Part shown: piece by piece, positions 1 through 8,169 of the stretch
How the letters are laid out: the number at the start of each line of letters is the position of its first letter
How positions within the stretch are numbered: position 1 is the stretch's first letter
Source of the DNA: Streptomyces roseolilacinus
Lineage (GTDB): Bacteria; Actinomycetota; Actinomycetes; Streptomycetales; Streptomycetaceae
Assembly (NCBI RefSeq): GCF_014649335.1
Contig: NZ_BMSV01000012.1
Span: 62,001-126,000 of the forward strand
Direction: 5' to 3'
Length of the DNA: 64,000 nucleotides
Translations under genes and position numbers: made by a program
Notes under the pieces: model-generated
Database searches by the model: none
The model's input: the letters and a program-made list of their open reading frames with translations, nothing else
Told to the model about the DNA's origin: nothing

Positions 1-815
1 GCCGGGTCGACGCCTGGCAGGCGGAGGCCGCCGTGGTCGCCGACCGGCTCGCCGAGCCCGCCGCCCGCGCCGCCGCCGAGGGGCCGCCCGCCGACGTCGC
101 GGCCGCGGTCGCCGCCCACGACGCCGCCGAGCGCGCCGCCCGCGCCGCCGCCACGACGCTCGCCGCCCACCGCGACCGGTGCGCCGAACTCGACCGCCTC
201 TCCGCGCGCGCGGCGGACGAGGTCCGCACGCTGGGCCCGCTGCGCGCCGAGTACGACCGGGTGGCCCGGCTCGCCACGCTCACCGCGGGGACCTCCGCCG
301 AGAACGAGCGGCGGATGCGCCTGGAGTCGTACGTCCTGGCCGCCCGGCTCGAACAGGTCGCCGCCGCGGCCACCGCCCGGCTGCAGCGCATGTCGTCCGG
401 CCGCTACACCCTCGTCCACTCCGACGCCCGCAGCGGCGGCAAGCGCGCCGGTCTCGGCCTGCACGTCGTCGACGCGTGGACCGGCGGCGAACGCGACACG
501 GCGACGCTCTCGGGCGGCGAGACGTTCTTCGCCTCCCTCGCCCTGGCGCTGGGCCTCGCGGACGTCGTCACCGACGAGGCGGGCGGCGTCCGCCTGGACA
601 CGCTCTTCATCGACGAGGGGTTCGGCAGCCTCGACGAGCAGACGCTCGACGAGGTGCTGGACGTCCTCGACTCGCTGCGCGAACGGGACCGCAGCGTCGG
701 CATCGTCAGCCACGTCCCCGACCTGCGCCGCCGCATCCCGACGCAGCTGGAGGTCGTCAAGGGGCGCGACGGCTCCCGGGTGCGGCTCAGGGCGGGCGAG
801 GGGATCAGCGGCTGA
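1..815 (+). CDS. sbcC: Exonuclease SbcC, C-terminal part (gene starts before the window)
   Basis: The reading frame is already open at base 3, so only the C-terminal part is present. It ends with the ABC-ATPase half of an SMC-like nuclease subunit: an Ala/Arg/Glu-rich coiled-coil stretch, the ABC signature LSGGE (bases 507-521) and a Walker B segment LFIDEGFGSLD (about 602-635), then the H-loop region IVSHVPDL. In this family SbcC pairs with the SbcD nuclease and cleaves hairpins and double-strand ends, using ATP. Its stop overlaps the end of the convergent Lrp gene by 11 bp. The family call is firm; the N-terminal Walker A and zinc hook lie outside the window. Confidence 0.93.
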   Translation, partial: RVDAWQAEAAVVADRLAEPAARAAAEGPPADVAAAVAAHDAAERAARAAATTLAAHRDRCAELDRLSARAADEVRTLGPLRAEYDRVARLATLTAGTSAENERRMRLESYVLAARLEQVAAAATARLQRMSSGRYTLVHSDARSGGKRAGLGLHVVDAWTGGERDTATLSGGETFFASLALALGLADVVTDEAGGVRLDTLFIDEGFGSLDEQTLDEVLDVLDSLRERDRSVGIVSHVPDLRRRIPTQLEVVKGRDGSRVRLRAGEGISG

Positions 816-1251
816 CCGGGCGGCGCGGCAGCGGCGACGAGTACACGACGCTCGTCGTCACCGACCCCAGCGCGCCGATCCTCCCCGACACCTCCTCCAG
901 GTGCCGCATCGACCGGGCGGCGACCTTCAGGACGAAGCAGTCGTCCCCGGTGACGTGGTGCGCCTCCAGGACCTCCGGCGTCACCTCCAGCAGGTCGTGG
1001 AACGGCTTGTAGTTGCCGTGGGGGTAGCGCAGCCGGACGAAGGCGAGGATCGAAAGGCCCAGGGCCTCCTGGTCGACGACCGCCGTGTACCCGGTGATCA
1101 CACCCGCCTCCTCCAGCCGGCGCACCCGCTCGGTCACCGCGCTCGCCGACATCGACACCGCGCGGGCCAGCTCGGCGAAGCTCGCCCGGCCGTCGGCCTG
1201 CAGGGCCTGGAGGATGCGCCAGTCGGTGGCGTCCGGTGAGAATCCCGTCAT
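805..1251 (-). CDS. Lrp/AsnC family transcriptional regulator
   Basis: A 148-residue protein with an N-terminal winged helix-turn-helix (DWRILQALQADGR ... SASAVTERVRRLEEAGVI) followed by an RAM/AsnC ligand-binding domain, the standard layout of the feast/famine family. Start chosen at the ATG at 1249-1251, because a TATTCG -10 box ends 6 nt before it and the product begins as the family does; an in-frame start 12 codons upstream would fall on that promoter. It is divergent from the rhodanese gene and so may control itself and that neighbour. Effector unknown. Confidence 0.9.
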   Translation of the reverse strand: MTGFSPDATDWRILQALQADGRASFAELARAVSMSASAVTERVRRLEEAGVITGYTAVVDQEALGLSILAFVRLRYPHGNYKPFHDLLEVTPEVLEAHHVTGDDCFVLKVAARSMRHLEEVSGRIGALGSVTTSVVYSSPLPRRPVSR

Positions 1252-1257
1252 GGACGA

Positions 1258-1287
1258 CGAATAGCAGGGGATTCCCCGGCGGGACAA
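1258..1287 (-). promoter_or_regulatory. Promoter and candidate operator of the Lrp gene
   Basis: On the minus strand there is a -35 TTGTCC (1282-1287), an 18-bp spacer and a -10 TATTCG (1258-1263), 6 nt before the ATG, implying a leaderless transcript. The spacer holds the perfect palindrome GGGGATTCCCC (1267-1277), well placed for autoregulation by the Lrp product (inference). Confidence 0.55.
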
Positions 1288-1309
1288 GGCAGCGGCCGGG
1301 GATCGTCAC

Positions 1310-1345
1310 TTCACCGTGAAGATCACCGACCGTAGATTCTCCGAC
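1310..1345 (+). promoter_or_regulatory. Leaderless promoter of the rhodanese gene
   Basis: -35 TTCACC (1310-1315), 17-bp spacer, -10 TAGATT (1333-1338), then 7 nt to the ATG at 1346. This geometry places the transcription start at or next to the A of the start codon, which decides for 1346 over the in-frame GTG at 1316. Confidence 0.6.
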
Positions 1346-1858
1346 ATGGACACCGACACCGAGAACACCCCGGGCACGACGACGCCCGCCCGCACCGCCA
1401 ACCCCGTGCTGCGCGTGCCGCCCGCCGCGCCCGCGGCGGCCGCCGCCCACTTCGCCGCGAGCCTGGCGTTCCACACCGACGCCTCCGACGTCGCCGCGGC
1501 CCTCGCCGCCGGCGGCGACCCCGGGTTCGTCGTCCTCGACTCCCGTTCCGCCGAGGCGTGGGACCAGGGGCACGTCCCCGGCGCCGTCCACCTGCCGACC
1601 GCGCTCGTCCCCGAGCAGGCCGAGCGGCTGCTCGACAAGGCCGTCCCGGTCGTCACCTACTGCTGGGGCCCCGGCTGCAACGGCGCGACCCGCGCCGCCC
1701 TCGCCCTCGCCGAACTCGGCTACCGGGTCAAGGAGATGCTCGGCGGCTTCGAGTACTGGGCCCGCGAGGGCTTCCCGTACGAGACGCGGGAGGGCCGGCG
1801 CCACCGGGACGCCGACCCCCTCACCGCGCCCGTCGGCGCCGACGACTGCGGCTGCTGA
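1346..1858 (+). CDS. Rhodanese-like domain protein
   Basis: A 170-residue protein with one rhodanese domain over roughly residues 50-150: the fold signature VLDSRSAEAWDQGHVPGAVHLP and the active-site loop beginning at Cys in CWGPGCNGATRA. These enzymes move sulfane sulfur through a persulfide on the loop cysteine; the second Cys in the loop is less usual. A short tail ends in DDCGC, a cysteine cluster that could bind metal or form a disulfide. Start set at ATG 1346 by the leaderless promoter. Divergent from an Lrp regulator, which may control it (inference). Physiological acceptor unknown. Confidence 0.9.
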   Translation: MDTDTENTPGTTTPARTANPVLRVPPAAPAAAAAHFAASLAFHTDASDVAAALAAGGDPGFVVLDSRSAEAWDQGHVPGAVHLPTALVPEQAERLLDKAVPVVTYCWGPGCNGATRAALALAELGYRVKEMLGGFEYWAREGFPYETREGRRHRDADPLTAPVGADDCGC

Positions 1859-1874
1859 ACCGGGCGGACGGGCC

Positions 1875-3557
1875 TCAGAGCCGGGACAGCTCGTCGACGA
1901 GGTCGTCCAGGCCGAGCGGCCCCTGCGAGAGCGCCGCCATGTGCCACTTCTTCGCGTCGAACGCGGCCCCGTGCGCCTTGCGGGCGTTCTCCCGGCCCAG
2001 CAGCCAGGCCCGCTCGCCCAGCTTGTACCCGATGGCCTGCGCCGGCATCGACAGGTAGCGGACCATCTCGCTCTCGACGTACGCGGGCGGACGGCTGCTG
2101 TGCTGCTGGAAGAACTCCTGCGCCAGCTCCGGCGTCCACCGCTCGCCCGGCCGGAACGGCGAGTGCGCCGGGATCCCGAGGCCGAGGTGCATGCCGATGT
2201 CCACGATCACCCGGCACGCCCGCATCATCTGCGCGTCCAGGTACCCCAGCCGCCGCTCCGCGTCCGGCAGGAAGCCCAGCTCGTCCATGAGCCGCTCCGC
2301 GTACAGCGCCCAGCCCTCCGCGTTGGCGCTCACCATGCCGACGGTCGCCTGGTAGCGGGAGAGGCGGTCCGCGACGTGCGCCCACTGCGCCAGCTGGAGG
2401 TGGTGGCCCGGCACGCCCTCGTGGTACCAGGTCGACACGAGGTCGTACACCGGGAAGCGGGTCTCGTCGCCGACCGGCAGCCAGGTCCGGCCGGGGCGGG
2501 AGAAGTCCTCGGACGGGCCCGTGTAGTACGGGGCGGCGGCGCTGCCGGGGGGCGCGATGCGCGACTCCACGCGCCGTACCCGCTCGGCGAGTTCGAAGTG
2601 CGTCCCGTCGAGGGCGTCGATCGCCTCGTCCATCAGCTCCTGCAGCCAGACGCGGGTCTCCTCGACGCCCTCGATGTGCGTCCCGTGCTCGTCGAGGTGG
2701 GCCAGCGCCTCCCAGGGGCCGGCGCCGGGCAGGATCCGGTCGGCCTCCTTCTTCATCTCGCCGAGGATCCGGTGGTACTCGTCCCAGCCGTACGCGTACG
2801 CCTCGTCCAGGTCGAAGTCGGTGCCGTTGTGGTAGCGCGACCAGCGGGCGTACCGCTCGCGGCCCACCGTGTCGGGGGCGCCCTCGACGGCCGGCGCGTA
2901 CACGTCGCGCATCCAGTCGCGCAGGTCCGCGACGGCCGCGGTCGCGCCGCGCGCCGCCGCGTCCAGCTCCGCGCGCAGCGCGGAGGGCCCGGCCGAGGCG
3001 AACTCCCCGAACCAGCCGCCCCTGCCCCCCGCCCACTCGGTGAGCTGGCCGACGAACGTCGCCGTCGCGCGCGGACCGCCCGGCAGCCCCCGGCCGAGGC
3101 CCAGCGCCAGCGACTCGCGGTATCCGTCGAGCGCGGCCGGCACGGCCCGCAGCCGCTCGGCGACGGCCGCCCAGTCCTCCTCCGTCTCCGTGGGCGTCAC
3201 GGTGAACGCCATGCGCACGCTGTGCGCGGGGGACCGGAGGTTGCTGACGGTGCGCAGGCCCTCCTGGGCCTCGTGGACGGCCAGTTCGGCGGTGAGCCGC
3301 TCCCGCAGGAGGCGCCCGCAGCGGCGCTCGGCGTCGCTTTCGGCGCCCGGCGCCCGCTCGGCCTCGTCGAGCCGGGCGAGCGTGTCGCGGGCCAGGCCGG
3401 CGATCTCCTCCTGGCCGGCGGGGGAGAAGTCGGGCAGGAGCGCGTAGCTCTCCCGCACGCCCAGGTACGTGCCGGTGACCGGGTCGAGTTCGACGAGGGC
3501 GTCCACGAAGGCGTCCGCGACCTGGCGGGGAAGAGCGCTGCTGGGGGTATCTGGCAT
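1875..3557 (-). CDS. DUF885 family protein, putative metallopeptidase
   Basis: A 560-residue, largely alpha-helical soluble protein without signal peptide. The motif YHEGVPGHHLQLAQW near the C-terminal third is the conserved HExxPGHxxQ signature of DUF885, a family related to zinc metallopeptidases, so a hydrolytic role is likely but no substrate can be named. The length matches the family. Start chosen at the ATG at 3555-3557, giving the typical N-terminus; longer readings upstream are G+C-rich noise. It is transcribed convergently toward the rhodanese gene, 16 bp away. Confidence 0.88.
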   Translation of the reverse strand: MPDTPSSALPRQVADAFVDALVELDPVTGTYLGVRESYALLPDFSPAGQEEIAGLARDTLARLDEAERAPGAESDAERRCGRLLRERLTAELAVHEAQEGLRTVSNLRSPAHSVRMAFTVTPTETEEDWAAVAERLRAVPAALDGYRESLALGLGRGLPGGPRATATFVGQLTEWAGGRGGWFGEFASAGPSALRAELDAAARGATAAVADLRDWMRDVYAPAVEGAPDTVGRERYARWSRYHNGTDFDLDEAYAYGWDEYHRILGEMKKEADRILPGAGPWEALAHLDEHGTHIEGVEETRVWLQELMDEAIDALDGTHFELAERVRRVESRIAPPGSAAAPYYTGPSEDFSRPGRTWLPVGDETRFPVYDLVSTWYHEGVPGHHLQLAQWAHVADRLSRYQATVGMVSANAEGWALYAERLMDELGFLPDAERRLGYLDAQMMRACRVIVDIGMHLGLGIPAHSPFRPGERWTPELAQEFFQQHSSRPPAYVESEMVRYLSMPAQAIGYKLGERAWLLGRENARKAHGAAFDAKKWHMAALSQGPLGLDDLVDELSRL

Positions 3558-3802
3558 GGCCCCATCCTCGTACGCGGCCGACGTCCGCGTCACCTCATCC
3601 GATCTCAGTCGGCTGACAAATGAGCGCGCCGTGGTCACCCCCGCCGATCCGCGGGGCGCGGTGGTGGCGCGGGGGGTCCGCGCGGTGCCGGCGCCGGGGC
3701 GGGACGGGGTGTCACCGCCATGTGCGCCGGGCAGTTGTCGCGACCTGTGGCGGAGCGTCCGGCCGGCCGTACGCCCCGGGGGCCGGGGCGTGCGGGACCG
3801 GC

Positions 3803-3873
3803 CGCGCGAGGCGCGGGGCGCGCCTCGCGCGGGCGCGCGGCGGGCCGCGGCGCACCCGGGTGCGCCGCGGCCC
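3803..3873 (-). terminator. Two stacked hairpins downstream of the ACT-GNAT gene
   Basis: The gap 3558-3927 (370 bp) holds no gene. It contains a perfect 32-bp palindrome (3842-3873, arm GGGCCGCGGCGCACCC) and, just beyond, a 12-bp stem with a 5-nt loop (3803-3814 / 3820-3831, arm CGCGCGAGGCGC). They lie 54 nt and about 100 nt after the stop of the upstream minus-strand gene. There are no U-tracts, as is common in Streptomyces. The rest of the gap shows nothing recognisable. Confidence 0.6.
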
Positions 3874-3927
3874 GGACCCCGTGGAATTTGGCCGGATCCT
3901 GTTGCCGGCGGGCCGCCGGGAAGGGGG

Positions 3928-5418
3928 CTACGGGCGGTGAGGGGTGCCCTGACCGGCGCGGCCGGTGTCCGCGGCCCGGTCGGTGCGCGGGGTGGACCGG
4001 CCATGCCTTTCGGCCGACTTGCGCCGTTCGGCACGCAGGGCGTCGAGCCGCGCGGTGATCACCAGCGTGCCCTCCTCGATCTGGTAGTCGAGGGGCAGCC
4101 GCAGGGCGCGCATGGCGGCGACCATGCCCGTGTTGGACGCCTGCGTCACGGCGTAGACGCTGTCGCAGCCGGCGTCCACGGCGAGGCCGATCAGGCGGCG
4201 CAGCAGCTCGGTGCCGATGCCGCGGCGCTGCCAGGCGTCCTCGACGAGGAGGGCCACCTCGGTCTCGTCGCCGTCCCACAGGAGGTGCCCGAGGGCGACC
4301 AGCCGCCCCGAGGCGGTCTCGACCGCGAGGGTCCGGCCGAAGCGGGGGCTGAGCAGGTGGTTCAGGTAGCGGTCGGCGTCGGCGACGGGGCCGTGGTACC
4401 GCAGTCCGAGGGTGTGGTCGGAGCAGCGGTCGTGCATGGCCCGCGCGGCCTTCGCGTCGTCCTGGTCGGCGCGGCGGACGGTGATCTCGTCGCCCTCGGG
4501 CAGCACGTGGACGTCCTGGCTGCGCGGCACCCTCGGCCCGAGGCGCGCGTCCAGCTCGACCAGGGCGCGGGCCCGGGCGAACTCGCTGGGCGTGAACGGC
4601 AGGTACGGGCGCTCGACCGTGAGCACCCCGCCGTACGGGTCGCGCAGCAGCATCACCGTGTCGTCCTGCTCCAGGGCGCCCTCCACCGGGGCGGCGCGGT
4701 CGCTGCGGCGGCCGGTCGGGGAGACGGCGGGGACGGAGCGGATGGTGCAGCGGCCCAGCAGCTGCCGCAGCGCCAGGGGCAGTTCGGCGGCGTCGAGGGC
4801 GGTGCGGGTGGCCATGCCGAGGACCCGCGTGGGGGTGTCGACCAGGTCGTGGGCGTCGGCCCGCTCGATCCACGTGTGCGCGCCGCCCGCCGCGGCGACC
4901 TGCCGGGTCAGCGCGGCCGCCTGGAGCGGCGCGGGGGCGCGCAGCAGGAACTCGTCGACGGTCCCGTCGGCCAGCGGGTGGGTCTGCAGGGTCAGGATGT
5001 CCACCCGCAGCTCCGCGAGCGCCCCGCACAGGGCGGCCAGGCTGCCCGGCTCGTCGCGCACGGTGGTCCGCATCCGCCACAGCGCGGTCCCGGCCCGGGC
5101 GTCCGCCACGCCGTCGCCCCGCCCGGCGGCCGGCGCGCGACCCGGGGCGCCCGGTGTCCCGGGGGGAGCCGGGGGCGGTGGGGCATGGCTGTGGCGGCGC
5201 GCCCACCAGGTGTGGAAGGCGGCGGTGGCCACCAGGACCACCGCCGAGACGACGAGCAGGTACGGGCCGTCCGGACCGTGCGCGATGGCGTTCGCGATCG
5301 CGTCCGCGACCGCCACGGCGGTGAACAGGGCCGCGAGCTCGACCAGGTCCCGCCGCCAGTGGTGCTGACGGCGGGTACGCTTCGCGGAAGTGGCGGACGC
5401 TTCGGTCATCTGGGTCAT
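3928..5418 (-). CDS. GNAT acetyltransferase with membrane anchor and ACT-like domain
   Basis: A 496-residue three-part protein. Residues about 25-72 form two hydrophobic segments (ELAALFTAVAVADAIANAI and YLLVVSAVVLVATAAF), predicting membrane attachment. Residues about 115-190 (TTVRDEPGSLAALCGALAEL...) look like an ACT ligand-binding domain. The C-terminal 170 residues are a GNAT fold with the acetyl-CoA loop QRRGIGTELL. Actinobacterial ACT-GNAT proteins are thought to be small-molecule-regulated acetylases; substrate unknown here. An ATG three codons inside (5407-5409) is an alternative start. Confidence 0.82.
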   Translation of the reverse strand: MTQMTEASATSAKRTRRQHHWRRDLVELAALFTAVAVADAIANAIAHGPDGPYLLVVSAVVLVATAAFHTWWARRHSHAPPPPAPPGTPGAPGRAPAAGRGDGVADARAGTALWRMRTTVRDEPGSLAALCGALAELRVDILTLQTHPLADGTVDEFLLRAPAPLQAAALTRQVAAAGGAHTWIERADAHDLVDTPTRVLGMATRTALDAAELPLALRQLLGRCTIRSVPAVSPTGRRSDRAAPVEGALEQDDTVMLLRDPYGGVLTVERPYLPFTPSEFARARALVELDARLGPRVPRSQDVHVLPEGDEITVRRADQDDAKAARAMHDRCSDHTLGLRYHGPVADADRYLNHLLSPRFGRTLAVETASGRLVALGHLLWDGDETEVALLVEDAWQRRGIGTELLRRLIGLAVDAGCDSVYAVTQASNTGMVAAMRALRLPLDYQIEEGTLVITARLDALRAERRKSAERHGRSTPRTDRAADTGRAGQGTPHRP

Positions 5419-5474
5419 GACAGCACCCTGCCGCAGCGGTGTTGCGCGATCACGAACGATGTGTGACTGACTGG

Positions 5475-5498
5475 TTAAGCGTGCACTTGGGTGCTTAA
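5475..5498. repeat. Inverted repeat TTAAGC-N12-GCTTAA
   Basis: Perfect 6-bp arms with a 12-bp spacer in an A+T-rich island about 57 bp upstream of the ACT-GNAT start. It stands out from the surrounding G+C-rich DNA and could be an operator; no known consensus is recognised. Confidence 0.4.
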
Positions 5499-5556
5499 AG
5501 GTTGATTTTTGCAGTTCGTGGCGCCGGACGGTCCGCCCCGTGGACGACGCGCCCCC

Positions 5557-8169
5557 TCACGGCCGCCGCAGCGCGCCGGCGAGCCGCCGGGCCTGGGCCG
5601 CCAGTTGGGAGGAGCCCCGCCGCGCCGCGAGTTCCGCCAGCCCCGGCGGCACCGTCCCGGTCGGGCGGGCGGCGGCCCCGCACCGCTCGGCGCAGTCCGC
5701 GGCCACCGCGAGCATCCCGCCCAGCCCGTGCGGCGGCTCCCCTCCGGCGAGCAGCCCCGGCAGCGCACCCGCGAGCACCGCCCACACCGTGGCGTACGCG
5801 CCCGTCGCCGCCGTCGTGCCCAGCGCGTCGGTCAGCCGGTTCACCTTGACCGTGCCCAGTTCCACCAGCGCCGCCAGCTCGCCGCCGAGCCGCTCGGCGT
5901 CCAGCTCCCCGCGCGAGGCCAGCACCAGCAGCGCGTCGACGGCCGCCAACCGGTCCTCCGCGTGCCGCGCGCCGAGCCCGCACGCCACCGCCAGGTGGAG
6001 CGCGGTCCCCGCCGCGCCGCCCGCCTCGACGAGCGCGGGCAGGACCAGCCCGCCGCCCTGCTCGTCGGCGTCGGCGCACGGGGTCACCAGCGGCAGCAGC
6101 CACGCCGCGAGCGCCTCCCGGTCCTCGGGCAGCACGGCGATGTGGGTTCCCCCCACCGAACCCTGGCAGTGGCACCTCTCGCCCGTCCCCGTCCAGGGCA
6201 GGCCCAGCGCCCGGAACGCCGGGGGGAACTTCCGCCGGAGCTCCGGCTGTTCCGGCGTCCCCACCACGATCCGCCGCAGCGGCGGCCGTCCCCCCTCCCA
6301 GACCGGCCGGGGCACCTCGACCACCGCGCGCGTGCCCGGCCCGAACGTCGCGTCCCGTGCCAGCCAGGCCGCCAGCCGCCCGCCCTCCGGCGTGCCGAGC
6401 GCGGCGGCCGTCTCCGCGGCCTCCCGCACTCCGGGACCCGTCCTGACCACCCGGAGCAGCGCCTGCGCGACGTCGTACTCACCGGGCCGTACGCCGAGCC
6501 GCCGGTAGGCCGCGAGCCGTTCGACCAGCTCCGCCGGATCCAGCGCGCCCGACTTCCACGTCGGTGTCGCGAGCAGGAACGGCAGGGGCTCCGTCAGCGC
6601 CCGGAGCGCCGCCTCCTGAGCCCGCGCCGACGCCACGCGCGCGAGCCGCTGGTGCACGCAGGGCGCGTCCCCCGGGCCGCGCAGCGCCCGGCGCAGTTCG
6701 TCGCGCCCGACCCGGCCCACCACCGCGGCCACGAACAGCTGCACCGCGTGCAGGTACCCCGGCTCCGCCCGGCCGTGGTCGTACCACCACAGGCCGGGCA
6801 GCAGCGGCAGCAGCGCCTCCCGCAGTGCCGCCGGGTCCTGGTGGACGCCGCGCGTCAGCCCGTCCAGCGCCCGCTCCACGTCCTCCACGTCCGGGTCGGT
6901 GGACCGGAGCAGCGCGGCGACCTCCTCCACCAGCTCCGGCAGCGTCCGCGCGGCCGGAGCCAGCCGCTCCCGCTCCGGCGGGGGCGGCAGCAGCTCCTGG
7001 TACGGGCCCGGCGTGCCTTCCGGCTCCGGCAGCGCGCCGAACAGCCCGGCGGCCACCGTCCGGTGCGCGGGGCTCAGCAGCTCGGCGGCCGTTTCCGCCA
7101 GCCGGCGCCGCACCTCCGGGTCCACCGCGCCGAGGTGCCGCCCCACCAGCTTCAACGCCCGCTCCTGGAAGGCCGTGTCCGGGTGCCCGAACACCTCGGC
7201 CACCACCGGCAGCAGCTCCCCGGCCGCCGCCGCGTCACGCCGCAGCACCTTGTCGACCAGCACCAGCTGCGCCCGGACGAGCTTCTTCTCCGTACGGAAC
7301 AGCACCGAAGCGGACACCTCCGCCACCTGCCGCGCCGAGACCTCCCCCCGCGCGGCCAGCCGGCCGAGCACGTCCTGGGCGTGGCCGGCCACCGTCGACG
7401 GGGCGTCCGCCGCGAGGCCCGCCCAGTCGGCCGCATGCGCGCGCTCCTCCTCCGGGGTCAGCTCCAAATCCCGCAGCAGGCCGAGGAAGAACCGCAGGTC
7501 GGACTGTCTGCCGCCGCGCAGCAGCCGGGCCACGCACCCGTCGACCAGGACCCGCCGCTCCACCACGCCCGCGTGGGGGAGGGCCAGCAGGGCCTTCGCC
7601 CAGACCTCCGTCCAGGCCAGCCCCTGGGCGAGCTCGGCCGTCTCGAAGAGGCGGGGCACCAGCACCGGCGTCTGCGGGTCGGCCGGCAGGTCCGCCGGCA
7701 CGTCCCGGCGCGACAGGGCGTCGACCCAGCCGTACACGTAGCCGTCCGTCACCGGCACCGGGCAGCCGGCGCGCCGCACCAGCTCCCGGATCAGCGGGTA
7801 GTCCTCCCGCGCCGTCGCGGCGCGGCCCGCGAGCCGGTGCGCCACGTCGCCCAGCCACGCCGCGTCGCGGTCGCGGAGCACGTCCAGCAGCAGCGGGTGC
7901 GGTGGGGTCTGCCAGTCCCGCAGGTCGCGGGCACCGATCCAGGCGGCCGCCGCGGCCGCGCCCCCGTGGCAGCCGGCCCCCGCGAGGAGCAGCGCCTGGT
8001 GCACCCGGCGCCGCCTGTCCCACTGGTCCCAGCCCCAGCCGCGGGCCTCCGCGCGGAGCGCCTTCAGCTCCCCGAGCGCGGCCCTGCGCCCCGCCGCGTC
8101 CAGTGCCTGCAGCAGGTCCGGCACGTCCTCCGCGCGGCCCTGCCGCACCGCGTCCAGCAGTTCCCTCAC
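5557..8169 (-). CDS. DUF6493-like large helical repeat protein
   Basis: An 870-residue Leu/Ala/Arg-rich protein made of repeated helical pairs resembling HEAT-type repeats, without signal peptide, membrane segment or visible catalytic motif. Start taken as the GTG at 8167-8169, which overlaps the stop of the SWIM gene as GTGA, so translation is probably coupled. In actinobacteria I recall such proteins encoded next to SWIM zinc-finger proteins; the name DUF6493 is from memory and should be confirmed. The operon promoter suggests induction by DNA damage. Molecular function unknown; a scaffold or nucleic-acid-associated role is possible. Confidence 0.75.
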   Translation of the reverse strand: MRELLDAVRQGRAEDVPDLLQALDAAGRRAALGELKALRAEARGWGWDQWDRRRRVHQALLLAGAGCHGGAAAAAAWIGARDLRDWQTPPHPLLLDVLRDRDAAWLGDVAHRLAGRAATAREDYPLIRELVRRAGCPVPVTDGYVYGWVDALSRRDVPADLPADPQTPVLVPRLFETAELAQGLAWTEVWAKALLALPHAGVVERRVLVDGCVARLLRGGRQSDLRFFLGLLRDLELTPEEERAHAADWAGLAADAPSTVAGHAQDVLGRLAARGEVSARQVAEVSASVLFRTEKKLVRAQLVLVDKVLRRDAAAAGELLPVVAEVFGHPDTAFQERALKLVGRHLGAVDPEVRRRLAETAAELLSPAHRTVAAGLFGALPEPEGTPGPYQELLPPPPERERLAPAARTLPELVEEVAALLRSTDPDVEDVERALDGLTRGVHQDPAALREALLPLLPGLWWYDHGRAEPGYLHAVQLFVAAVVGRVGRDELRRALRGPGDAPCVHQRLARVASARAQEAALRALTEPLPFLLATPTWKSGALDPAELVERLAAYRRLGVRPGEYDVAQALLRVVRTGPGVREAAETAAALGTPEGGRLAAWLARDATFGPGTRAVVEVPRPVWEGGRPPLRRIVVGTPEQPELRRKFPPAFRALGLPWTGTGERCHCQGSVGGTHIAVLPEDREALAAWLLPLVTPCADADEQGGGLVLPALVEAGGAAGTALHLAVACGLGARHAEDRLAAVDALLVLASRGELDAERLGGELAALVELGTVKVNRLTDALGTTAATGAYATVWAVLAGALPGLLAGGEPPHGLGGMLAVAADCAERCGAAARPTGTVPPGLAELAARRGSSQLAAQARRLAGALRRP

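Noticed and set aside
1875..3600. Long plus-strand frames opposite the DUF885 gene and similar long antisense frames throughout
   Set aside because: High G+C suppresses stop codons; translations are Arg/Pro/Val-rich with no family motifs, while the opposite strand carries recognised proteins.
3600..3625. A second RecA-independent damage promoter (TTGTCAGCC) upstream of the DUF885 gene
   Set aside because: Two bases of the 9-mer differ and the sequence at the N8 position is TCGGAT, lacking the required TA.
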